Positions 31,443 through 41,010 of a stretch of 64,000 bases of DNA are shown piece after piece. The DNA is from Ichthyophis bannanicus (Eukaryota; Chordata; Amphibia; Gymnophiona; Ichthyophiidae). The stretch spans positions 230,456,109 through 230,520,108 of the forward strand of contig CM066033.1 in the NCBI GenBank assembly GCA_033557465.1, read 5' to 3'. Both the position numbers and the translations under genes were made by a program. The stretch's first letter is position 1. Each line of letters opens with the position of its first letter. Under the pieces are notes generated by a model. That model made no database searches. It worked only from the letters and a program-made list of their open reading frames with translations, and had not been told where the DNA came from.

Positions 31443-32193
31443 GAGAATATATCTATAGTGAGATATGAAGGGCATAAAATACACACAAAGATAGACCTAG
31501 ACATCTGTAAGATGTATGCTACAGATATGAATATATAGGCCTCTATATGGGTGTCTGCAATGAAGCAGACAGAGATATGTCTACAGAACGGTATTCACAT
31601 AGGAAAATGTGGAGAGGAAAGATTCATCTAATAACAAGAAAGTGGAACCTACTTGAGAAGATATATAGAGAATCTGTTCCCACTGGTTATGAGCTACAGG
31701 GATGCCAGGTAGTGAAATAACCAGGACGGTTACGTGAAAAGCAGAGGATGATATCAGTCTGCAGCCAGCAAGTCCCTAGTATTCTAGAACTCTAGCATGG
31801 TAAGTGAACAGAAGACGCATAAAAATGAGATACCATGCTGACCTGCTTAAGGGCAAAAAAGGTATCATGCGTTCTTACCATGAGGACGAGCTGCAAGGAG
31901 AAGGCCTATGTCCTTTATCTGAAAAAGGAGAACCTTTCTAGTCATGGGAGACATGACTGAAAAAGCCTTTTCCAACCATCTAGGATAGTTATTGGAGAAA
32001 AAAACCCCATGCTTTCTAGCAAGGGCCCATAGTGGAGAGCTTCTCTGTAGAATTGCAGAGAGCATGATGCAGGAGAATGAGGAGATAGGACTGGCTGCAC
32101 CTATGTCAACTATGCTGCCAAACCCAGGAGAATGGAGATGGCAGAAAGAGAAGACAATCCAAGTCTGTAGTGAAAAGATTTCCAAGACAGATA
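30491..32193 (-). pseudogene. Decayed pol-derived backbone of element C, left of the miniature DIRS
   Basis: No intact ORF. A 173-codon open stretch on the minus strand (32386-31865) crosses from the miniature element into this segment. It contains one recognisable RNase H patch (LWALARKHG at about 32030, compare LWAFAREHQ in element 1) followed by unrelated residues, so it is not a gene. The rest is non-coding. Confidence 0.65.
31353..31443. repeat. Microsatellite (TA)n followed by (GATA)n
   Basis: An alternating TA run (31353-31385), then about 14 GATA units (31387-31443). Element B has only short TATATAT runs at the matching place (19031-19055), so the GATA expansion arose in this copy. 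Confidence 0.95.
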
Positions 32194-32969
32194 AAGCACA
32201 GTTACTTACCTGTAACAGGTGATCTCCGGAACAGCAGGAATTAGTCTGCACACGTGGGAGACGTCGCCGACGGAGCCCGCACGGGAATGCTCCCCAGTAT
32301 CCAATCAGAAAGCCTTTGGGAGCATACCCCGCGCCTGCGCGGTGGCTTCCCGTCCTTCCTACTGCCTCTCCCCAGTTGAGTTTCATAGCTGAGCCAGAAG
32401 GAGAGGAGAGGAAGGAATAGAGAAAAAGAGATACAACTCCTAGGGGAGGTGGGCGGGTTGTGAAGACTAATTCCTGCTGTTCCGGAGATCACCTATTACA
32501 GGTAAGTAACTGTGCTATCTCCAGGAACAAGCAGGAATGAGTCTTCACACGTGGGGACTCCCTAGCTAAGGATGCCCGGGGAGATCCCATAAGCGCAGCC
32601 CAGGACGGGATGGCATTTGCCCAGCCTGAATCCCCGGCATCCCCTGAGGGATGGAGGGCAGGAGTTGAATAGAGGAACAAAAGAAAGAAAGAAAGAAAGA
32701 AAAGGCGGGCACAGAGGTGCCACCGTCGGCGGGAAAGCCGCGACTACAGAAAAAAGGAAAAATTTCTGCGGTGGCAGGAGGGACGTCCTGCCTGCTCCGC
32801 GGAAAACGAAAAACTGGGGAGAGGCAGTAGGAAGGGCGGGAAGCCACCGCGCAGGCGCGGGGTATGCTCCCAAAGGCTTTCTGATTGGATGCTGGGGAGC
32901 ATTCCCGTGCGGGCTCCGTTGGCGACATCTCCCACGTGTGAAGACTCATTCCTGCTTGTTCCTGGAGAT
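32194..32969 (-). mobile_element. Miniature DIRS (ends and ICR only), nested in element C
   Basis: 776 bp. Left terminus AAGCACAGTTACTTACCTG, left repeat to about 32395, ICR at 32459-32553, a short spacer with (GAAA)n, and the right repeat (32765-32969) ending CCTGGAGAT. There is no coding capacity. The empty site is visible in element B, where CCAAGATAGAT runs straight into GAGCACTATCTTGG (about 25344-25368). Here CCAAGACAGAT and CAGCACTGACTTGG flank the insertion. Its termini read CACGTGGGAGACGTC where the host element reads CATATGGGTACATC, so it belongs to a different subfamily. Confidence 0.9.
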
Positions 32970-33613
32970 CAGCACTGACTTGGAATCACTACTAAAACTA
33001 GACAGAAAGTTAGTGGAGGACAAATCTGGTTGCTGGTGGACAAGAACCAGTGGTCCAAACATTAAGGCTCCTGCATAGGCAGCTGCTTGCTAGACAGCAG
33101 AAAGAATCTTACTGTTTGAAAACAGAAAGAACAGACAGAACAGGAGTAGAAAACTCTGGACATGTCTGGTGAACTGCCTCAAAGTAAGATTGAAAAAGAG
33201 GAGGCAACTCAGAGAGGAAAACTCCGCACTGGAAAAGTAACAAAACTAGAGAGGCTGAAGAAAAAGCCCTCCAGTGAAGCAATACTGCTCTTACAGCTTG
33301 GTAAGAAGGTAAAGAGAATGGAGATGAAGAAGACTTACAAAGTAGTGAGTCTATAGAAAGGAAAAAAGACATGCTGGCACAGGAACTATCATTTGATGGT
33401 GGTTAGACCTCTTTCCCTAGCAGGAAGAAGAGGAGAACCCTGTGCCCTATAGGCATGAACATCCTGACAGCTCATAGAACATAGAAAAAATGGATGTCTT
33501 TTGGGAAGAGATCCATGTCTAGGGTTTAGAATGAGAGCAGTGGATTGCTTCTATTGAGAAGAAGCAACTGCAGATTCTAACCCCCAGAGTCACAAGCATC
33601 TGATGAAGATTGA
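32970..33613 (-). other. Backbone of element C between the miniature DIRS and gag
   Basis: Non-coding and collinear with 25370-25985 of element B (GACATGTCTGGTGAACTGCCT against TCATGTCTGATGAGCTGCCC). Nothing else is seen. Confidence 0.6.
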
Positions 33614-35877
33614 TCAGAAACCCTGCAGTTGCTGGGTTTGCTGAGCCTGGTGAGAGGTTGAATTCTGCAGACCAGGACGATGCTTCGCCTGTTTGGGAAC
33701 ATCTGCATGATGGGCAGATGATGCATAAAACCTTCTCCTATGGGAAGAAGGTTTGGCAGGACATTTCCTACCTACTGGGACAGAAGAAGGTGCAGAACAG
33801 CCCTTAGGAACAGGTAAGTCAGTGGACAACTGAGTAACCTGACGTAAAGACTCCTTGTTGAAAAGACTGTCTCCAGTACAAGGAGTATGTCCCAGTCTTT
33901 GCTGTGCCCATTTGTCTAAGTTTGAAGCCAGGCTCTACGTCATGCCCCTATAGATATAGCAGAAATCCTGCTAGCAGACTCAAAAGAGTCTAGGGAAGCA
34001 TGAGTAAGAAAGCAAGAGATACTCTGGAGATGCTTAAGCAGTGAAGAATAGCCTGCACTCTTGGACTCTGGAAGAGGAGGAGTCAAAAGATGCAATTGCT
34101 TTGTGATCTCTTCAAGAGATAGACTCATATAAAAAATATATGAGAGAATTCTTGCAGAAAGCATAGATGTCTGGAAGGTTTGAAGTCCAAAGGCATCTAG
34201 TGTCTTAGACTCACGACCTGGCGGATAAGAAGAGTGCTTTTTCTTACTCTTTACCCGCCTCATTGCTGATTCCACTACTATGGAATGATGAGGAAGTTGA
34301 GTCTTTTGAAACCCTGGAGAGGGGGGCACCTGATATAGAAGATCAGTTGCTCTGGAAGGTGGGGGTACCTTTAAAGGTGCTTCCCACATTCCTAGAAGGA
34401 GATCCTGCAAGGAATGATGCAAAGGAAGCATTATGTTCTCCTTTGCTTTGGTAGAAACAGAGCCTTGTGCAGGATCATGTCAAGGGACAGGAATGGCAAG
34501 GGATCTTGCTATATCCAGGAGGAAACTCTGAAAAGAGGGATCCCCAACAGGAATCTCCCTTGGAGAGGTTAGATCTGAAGAACTAGCCTGAGCACCGACA
34601 GAGCTATCCAAATATATAGGAATAGAAGATCCTGCACAGTGCAGTGTGGAATGCTTAAGGGATGGTCGCCGGTACTGGCTGTCAGGAGCAGCGACCGTCA
34701 TTACCACATTGTCCATACCAGGTATCGACTCCAAGCTTGGTATAGAAGGGAGCAAACCTGTTGAAAAAAGCATGGCAGGAGTTGGCCACGATGCTACTGT
34801 GGATACCGGTACCGATGCCAATACCGGTACCGATGTCGGAGTCGAGCCCGACAGAGACATCTGAGCAGTCATCGGTGACAGTTCAATCGGTACTGAGGTA
34901 ACCGAAAACCTCCGGCCGCTATCCTTGGTACCAAGCCACCGGTATCGATTGGTGTCGGTACCAAAGCATATTGGTACCCAGTCTTCCAGACTAGAGATCG
35001 ATTCCAAACTCGGCATCGAGGGCAGAGAGCCTGATAAGCGAAGCATGGAAGGCACCGACCGTAAGGGTAATGAGGACTTCGGTACCGTGTCTGATACCGG
35101 TGGATGAAGGTCAACCAGTGGCAACTCAATCGGCCTCGGGGGAACCGAGAGTTGCGGATCTGAATCATCGGAACCGAGCCTTCGGTACCGCCGAGAGACG
35201 GTACCAAGGCGAGTCTGTACCCAGTCCTCCAGACTGGAGATCGATTCCAGACTCGGCATCGAAGGAAGCGAGGCTATCGATGCAGGTCTGGAGGGTACCG
35301 ACGTCGGTGGTAGTATCGGTGCTGGTACCGATAATGGAAAGTCAGTCTGGAGAGTATCCACCGGTCCCGAAGGCACCGAGGACGCCAGATGACCATCCCT
35401 GGTGAGGAGTGTTTCATCCAACACCAGTGCCGATGCCAGGGTATCGGTACCACTCGAAGTGGATGCCACCACCGGACACGGCTCAGGTATGTTCTGTGAG
35501 GGGTGAACCCCAGGAACAACCTGAAACCCCTGAAAGGCTTTGGAGACCGAACACTCCCGCCGGGGTTTTGAAGCCAGTAGGCCCTCGCGGGCAAGGCCGG
35601 AGCCATCTACATGCTGTGCATGAGACCTACCACTCAAGGGCTGGCTAGTCTTAACAGACTGTTTGTGGGTTACCTGATCCTGTGTAGAAGAAGAAGGGGA
35701 CGGTGCCCCGAAGTTGGAGGGAAACCGTGTATCGAGGGAACCTCGATATTGAAGACCTCTTCTCACCAAACTGTTGTCAGGACCCAAGCAGGTTAGACAC
35801 CGACTTCGAGGGTCTAAAAATAAAGTTGTACCGCCACAGTTTGAACATTTCTTGGAGAAAGTGGCTGGCGGTTCCAT
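33614..35877 (-). pseudogene. DIRS gag-like gene, element C (long, with three repeat modules)
   Basis: Starts MEPPATFSKKCSNC at 35877. The first 465 codons are open. A TGA lies at about 34480, after which the same frame continues to 33940. A frameshift follows and the tail ends LQGF at 33614. The N-terminal CxxC pairs are present. The middle holds three copies of a module around LPSMPSLESISSLEDWV (35230-35275, 34981-35028 and 34713-34757), spaced about 82-90 codons apart. The C-terminal half keeps PPSPGFQKTQLPHHSIVV and LQTFQTSMLSARILSYIFYM. The module expansion makes it the longest gag in the window. It has few lesions for a non-autonomous copy. Confidence 0.87.
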
Positions 35878-36054
35878 GAAGGAAAAATAAGAGGCCTAAA
35901 AGGCCTAAGAAACCGTGGGACACTATGAAGAAAAAATATCCCTTGAAAAAGGAAGATTTTACAAGAACAGAAAAGAAAACACCGGCGGTACCGGTGGCAT
36001 CGGGAAAGACAGCCGCGACCACAAGAAAACTAAAGAAATAAAACAAGAATTTTC

Positions 36055-36259
36055 TGCGGTGACAGGAGGACGTCCTGCCAGCTCCGCGGAAAATGAAAAC
36101 TGGGGAGAGGCAGTTGGGAAAGGCGGGAAGGCAGCACGCAGGCGTGGTGGGATGCTTCCAAAAGCTCTTTGATTGGACGCTGGGAAGCGTTCCCGCGCAG
36201 ACTCCGTCGGTACCGACGTACCCATATGTGAAGACTCATTCCTGCTTGTTCCTGGAGAT
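36055..36259. repeat. Right terminal repeat of DIRS element C
   Basis: Complete version: GCGGTGACAGGAGGACGTCC, CTCCGCGG, GGCGGGAAGGCAGCACGCAGGCGTGG, CCAAAAGCTCTTTGATTGG, GTTCCCGCGCAGACTCCGTCGGTACCGACGTACCC and the end CCTGGAGAT. Confidence 0.88.
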
Positions 36260-36561
36260 AAATATTTACGGAAATTTGGGGGAGGGTATATGGAATGGAG
36301 GGACAGAGGGGGAGGGGTATAGCAGATGGGGGGGGGGGTGGGCGGAGGTATAACAAGGGGAGGTATGGGGAATGGGAGATCCGGGTTGGAAAAGGGGGCG
36401 ATAAGTGGGGGTAATTGTAACATAAAAAGGCAAAGGTTTGCAATGTGTATATTATGCTGATAATGGAGGAGTACTTGATATGTACATATTCTTTGATATA
36501 AAGGAAGTTTCTAACAATATGTTATATGTTAAAAGTTAAACAGTTCAATTATAAAAAAATG
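36260..36561 (+). other. 3' UTR of the outer L1
   Basis: A G-rich, non-coding tract (GGGGGAGGGG, and a run of nine G at 36330-36338), then AT-rich sequence ending ATAAAAAAAT. It lies between the right end of element C and the right 9-bp duplication of the outer L1. A G-rich 3' UTR is common in L1 elements. Confidence 0.6.
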
Positions 36562-38092
36562 GAAACGTTGATAAACTGAGGAAAATAGTTTAAAAAAAAA
36601 ACCTAAAAGGAGCAGCAGAAAACGTTAAAGGTTTACATCAAGCATGAGCGTAGTTTAAAAATACTATTTAGAAAACCCAGACCACATGTATTCTATCTTT
36701 TAAGAAAGGTGAAAGGAAAGCCAAAAAACTGCCAGCATGGTTTAAAGGTGAGATCGGAGAGGCTGCTGCAGCCAAAAAAGCATCTTTCAGGAAATGGAAA
36801 AAGGAGTCAAATGACGAAAACGGGAAACAACATATGCATTGGCAAGTTAGATGCAAGACATTGATAAGGCAGGAAAAGAGAACAATTTGAAAAAAAAGAG
36901 CCTGCAGTGGAAGCCAAAACGCATTATATAATTTATTTTCAAGTACATTTGTAGCAAAAAACCTGAGAGAGAGTCAGTTGGACCATTAATGATAGAGAGG
37001 TAAAAGGGGCACTAAGGGAGGACATGGCCACAGCGGAGAGAATGAATGAATTCTTTGCTTTGGTCTTTACTGAAGAAGTAGAGAAGTTACCCATGCCTGA
37101 AATGATATTTAAAATTGATGTATCAGAAGAATTGAAACAAATTTCGATAAACCAGGAAGATGTATTACAACTATTTGATAAACAAAAGAGTAGCAAATCC
37201 TCTGGACCGGATGGTATACATCAGAGGGTGTTGAAAGAACTGAAATATGAGATTGCAGACCTAATATTAGTAATCTGTGAACTATCATTAAAATAATCTG
37301 TAGTACCTGAGGATTGGAGAATGGCCAATCTAACGCCAATTTTTAAAAATGGTTCCAGGGCTGATCTGGGAAACTACAGACTGGTGAGCTTGATGTCAAT
37401 ATTGGGCAAAATGATAGAAACCATTATAAAGAATAAAATTATTGAACATGTAGAAAGTCATGACTTAATGGGAGAAAGTCAACATGGATTTAGCTAAGGA
37501 AGATCTTGTTTTACTAATCTGTAATATTTTTTTAAGGTGTGAACAGGTAGATAAAGGAGAGCAGGCTGATATATTGTATCTGAATTTTCAGACAAGTTCC
37601 CTAATGAAAGATTCTTGGTGAAATTAAAAAGTCATGGGATAAGAGGCAGTGTACTATTGTGGATCATGAATTGATTAAAAGACAGAAAGCAGAGAGTAGG
37701 GCTAAATGGTGAACTGTGGAGTACCCCAGGGATCTGTGCTGGGTCCTCTGCTTTTTAACGTATTCATAAATACCATGGAAAGGGGAATAATGAGTGAGGT
37801 GATCAAATATGCGGATGACACAAAATTATTCAAAGTTGTTAAAAGACAAGAAGATTGTGAAAAATTGCAAGAGGATCTTGATAATTGGAAGACTAGACGT
37901 CCAAATGGCAGATTAATTTTAATCTAGACAAGTGCAAAGTTATACAACTAGGAAAGAACAACCCAAACTAATATTACATGATGCAAGATTCCACATTAGG
38001 AACCACCACCCAAGAAAAGGATTTAGGCGTCATCGTGGATAATATGTTGATACCTTCCAGCCTAGTATGCAGTGGTGGCCAAGAAATCAAAT
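36562..38092 (+). pseudogene. Outer CR1-like ORF2, linker and reverse transcriptase (decayed)
   Basis: Resumes after the outer L1. The linker peptide (KKLPAWFKGEIGEAAAAKKASFRKW) leads to the RT in several frames: SSGPDGIHQRVLKEL, PIFKNGSRADLGNYRLVSLMS, HGFS followed by a stop, then VPQGSVLGPLLFNVFIN and KYADDTKLF with the YADD box. Many stops and frameshifts are present. Homology ends in the KDLGVIVD region and GGQEIK at 38092, where DIRS element E inserts. The rest of the protein continues at 47888. Confidence 0.8.
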
Positions 38093-38438
38093 AGCATAGT
38101 TACTCACCTGTTCAACAGTTGATCCCTGGGAATAGCAGAAATTTAGTCTTCACATATGGGTGACGTCGCTACAGACTGAGCCCGCGCAGGAATGCTCCCC
38201 AGTGTCCAAATGGAAAGCTTTTGGGAGAGCTCCACTGCACCTGCATGACTGCCTTCCCAACTCCCTCTCTTCAATTGAGTTTGTAGCTGAGAAAAGAGAG
38301 TAAATGAAACCCTATAACTCCTAGGGGAGTAGAGCAGGTTGTGAAGACTAAATTCCTGCTGTTACTGGAGATCACCTGTTACAGGTTAGTAACTACGTCT
38401 CTCCAGGAACAAGCAGGAATGTAGTCCTCACATATGGG
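38093..38438. repeat. Left terminal repeat and ICR of element E
   Basis: The left repeat (AGTCTTCACATATGGGTGACGTC) is followed at 38341-38395 by its reverse complement (GTGAAGACTAAATTCCTGCTG to AGTAACTAC) and at 38398-38438 by the reverse complement of the right end (TCTCTCCAGGAACAAGCAGG). Confidence 0.82.
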
Positions 38439-38659
38439 ACTCCCTAGATTCCAGATGCCAGATGAAGTGACCGCAGAACTGGTAGAGATTCACCTTGGAG
38501 TAGGCATGATGAGGTCATGGATCTCACATAGATATCTGGTATCTTCAAAGTCCTGGACAGAGGGTAGGAGTTGCATCTAAGTCTGAAAGAGGTTCTGGAG
38601 TACAGCCTGACCATACATGGCATCCTGACGAGGGTCCTTGTCCAGACAATAATGGGAAG

Positions 38660-39596
38660 CAAAGGTATGGACAGAAGATCAAGTTGCTCCTTTGCAAATT
38701 TCATCAATGGCTACTGAGCACAGGTTTAGCATCAAGGTGACCATGGGGCGAACGTTATGAGCAGTGGCATGCCCTTCCAAGGAGAGTCTTGCTTTGTCAT
38801 AGGCAAATGAAATGCAGTCCGCTATCCATCTGGAGAACATACGCTTAAAAACAGGTAATCCCAGGTGATTGGGGTCAAATGAGATAAACAACTGCAAAGT
38901 TTTACGATAATCTTGAGTCCTTTGGAAATAGAAAGCCAAGGCACATTTGCAGTCAAGAGTGTGCAGAGCTGCTTCTGCTCTAGACGCATGCAGTTTAGGA
39001 AAGAAAACTGGAAGGTAAATTGAATGGTTTAAATGGAAGGGAGACACCACCTTTGGCATAAAGTGTGGGTGAGTCCGAAGGACTACTTTATCATGGTGGA
39101 AGCGGGTATAGGGAGGATACGCCACCAAAGCCTGAAGCTCACTAATGAGTCTAGCTGGTGAAGGCAATTAGAAAGATTACCTTCCAAGAGAGGAACTTAA
39201 GTGAGGTCATGGCTAATGGTTCAAAGGGAGGAGTGAGAAGCTGCACTAGAACAACACTGAGGTCCCAAACTATGTGAGGTGGCTTAATGAGCGGCATGGA
39301 CATCAAGAGACCTCTTATGAAATGCACTACTAGCGGTTGCTAGGAGATAGGCTGTCCATCAAGTAGATGGTGAGAGGCCGCAATGACACTGAAGTGGACT
39401 CTCACAGAGTTTGTCTTTAGACCTTTTGAGGACAGGTAGAGGAGATACTGGAGGAGTGACTCCACTAGAGCAGAAAAGGGATTAAGATCCTTCTGGGAAC
39501 AACAGACAGAGAATCTATGCCACTTAAAAGCATATCGATGTCTGGTGGAGAGCTTGCTAGAAGCCAAAAGGATCTCCTTAGCTTCTTGAGTATAGC
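38660..39596 (-). pseudogene. DIRS tyrosine recombinase, element E, C-terminal and middle part
   Basis: Two open pieces. 39567-39340 carries the core-binding domain (STRHRYAFKWHRFSV, then GLKTNSVRVHFSVIAAS). 39167-38679 carries the catalytic part: ARLISELQAL, with Leu where the box I Arg is expected, then HDKVVLRTHPHFMPKVVSPFHLN, LHTLDCKCALAFY, and an H-x-x-R box (TAHNVRPM). This is the only copy in the window that shows the C-terminal half of the DIRS YR. The CR1 insertion at 39597 separates it from its upstream part. It is dead by frameshift and loss of Arg. Confidence 0.8.
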
Positions 39597-40060
39597 ATTC
39601 CTAACAGGGGCTATACATTTCAAACAAAGGTAAGAATTTATGGGGGGTTTTAAATTGCTAGCTCTCTGAATGGGAGCTCTTAAAGGGTTTTGGTACATTT
39701 TTAAAACAAAGTTACATTCTTTTTGGTGCTTTAGTTTAAAAGGAGAAGTATTTTCTTTAGTGGGGTAGGTTTAAAACTGTTTTGGTAACTTTCTCAGCTC
39801 TTGGGAGCTGCTGACACCTAATCAGGAGTTAGTTCCCACCCTACCCCCCCCCCCAACTCCCACCCACCCTTAGTGAGCAGTCTTGCGTTATAGGGCACCT
39901 CCCCAATTAACAAAACACAGGGACTTTGGAACAGCACATTTTGAATATAATTAAAGAGATTTAACTGCTTTTTCTCTGAAAGGACAGCTGAGAAACCGGC
40001 TGGTACTTCGGTAGATCTCTCTTTTGCTTTAACAGATACCTAAGATCCACGAACAGAACA

Positions 40061-40858
40061 ATGGCTGGGAAAAATCGTATCGCTAAAGCTGTTGCCCCCA
40101 TTACAGCTTTTGTCTCTGTCCAGACAGAGGTCCTAATGCCAGTTGAAGGATCGGTTCCATGTGCAGGGTGCCTGCATGCTGAAACACTCAGGAAACAAGT
40201 GGAGGAACTCAGAGAGGAAGTGGAAAGGCTGAGGAGCATTCAAGGCACTGAGAAGTATATTGATGAGATTCTTCTTACAGCAACCAAGCTCTCCAGCAGA
40301 GGAGAAGATGGGTGTCTACAGAATGACGAAGGTTGGACACAAGTCACTAGGGCCTGCAGAATCACCAATCCAACTTCTCCAGCCCTTGAACTGAAGAACC
40401 ATTATGCAGCCCTGGAAGTGGAGGAGGTGAAAAAATCCCTGGAAAGGGAAGAACCAGAGTTCAAGTACCCCAAAGTTGCAGAATCAGTGACCACAAGGAA
40501 GCGAAGGGTAGTGGTGGTTGGTGACTCTCTTCTGAGGGGTACCGAGGCGTCCATCTGCCGACCAGACTTGATGTCCAGAGAGGTATGCTGTCTGCCTGGT
40601 GCCAAAATCCAAGATGTTACAGAGAGTTTGCCGAGACTCATCAAGTCCACTGACTATTACCCAATGTTGCTAATCCATGTCGGAACAAATGATACTGCCA
40701 GGTATCCCTCTGAATGTATCAAAAGTAACTTCATGGCTGTGGAACAGAGGGTGAGGCAGATAGGTGCACAGGTGGTGTTCTCTTCAATCCTCCCTGTTGA
40801 GGGTAAAGGCCAAGGCAGAGAGGCTCACATCCTGGATATGAATGCATGGCTGCGTTGA
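40061..40858 (+). CDS. CR1 ORF1 protein, coiled coil plus SGNH esterase-like domain
   Basis: 265 codons, open. An N-terminal Cys pair (CAGC) is followed by a coiled coil (LRKQVEELREEVERLRSI, about residues 45-65). From about residue 145 there is an SGNH-hydrolase-like fold: RVVVVGDSLLRG with the GDS nucleophile block, LPGAKIQDV, then IHVGTNDTARYPSE. The last His block expected in a full esterase would lie beyond the end (AHILDMNAWLR, then stop), so the C-terminus may be cut. This domain is typical of CR1 ORF1 and helps assign the clade. Confidence 0.82.
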   Translation: MAGKNRIAKAVAPITAFVSVQTEVLMPVEGSVPCAGCLHAETLRKQVEELREEVERLRSIQGTEKYIDEILLTATKLSSRGEDGCLQNDEGWTQVTRACRITNPTSPALELKNHYAALEVEEVKKSLEREEPEFKYPKVAESVTTRKRRVVVVGDSLLRGTEASICRPDLMSREVCCLPGAKIQDVTESLPRLIKSTDYYPMLLIHVGTNDTARYPSECIKSNFMAVEQRVRQIGAQVVFSSILPVEGKGQGREAHILDMNAWLR

Positions 40859-41010
40859 TGATGTCATCGAGAGCGTTTTGGTTTCCTGGACCATGGGATG
40901 CTGTTCCAAAGGTTGCAGAGCAAAAATAGCATCCATCTGTCCAAGAAAGGTCAATGCATCTTCAGTAGAAGACTGGCTAATCTACCGAAGAGGGCTTTAA
41001 ACTAGATTCA

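Larger units (their letters stand above)
30126..36259 (-). mobile_element. Non-autonomous DIRS, element C (gag, no pol or YR)
   Basis: Left terminus AAGCACAGTTACTTACC at 30126; right terminus CCTGGAGAT at 36259. ICR at 30394-30490. It is collinear with element B along its length: same backbone, same decayed RNase H patch (31998-32075), same gag type. It holds a miniature DIRS (32194-32969) and a GATA microsatellite (31387-31443) that B lacks. Confidence 0.88.
15832..36561 (+). mobile_element. Outer L1-type LINE, internally deleted, holding Tc1 and DIRS insertions
   Basis: Flanked by a near-perfect 9-bp duplication, GAAACTTTG at 15823-15831 and GAAACGTTG at 36562-36570, with an A-rich tail (ATAAAAAAAT) before the right copy. 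L1 pieces: 15832-17320 (5' end, ORF1, middle of ORF2), 29162-30125 (ORF2 C-terminus) and 36260-36561 (3' UTR). The segment between ORF1 and the RT palm is missing, so the copy had lost the endonuclease and RT fingers before or after insertion. Confidence 0.8.

Noticed and set aside
31387..31443. Regular short repeats that could suggest a CRISPR array
   Set aside because: It is a 4-bp microsatellite with no spacers, in a vertebrate transposon.
31865..32386. 173-codon minus-strand ORF in element C
   Set aside because: It crosses the border between the miniature DIRS and its host, so it cannot be an old gene. Only a short RNase H-like patch is recognisable.
32617..33078. Plus-strand 153-codon ORF over the right half of the miniature DIRS
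   Set aside because: It is the translated terminal repeat; the same peptide words (AGRAGSHRAGAGYAPKGFLIG) come from other copies of the repeat.
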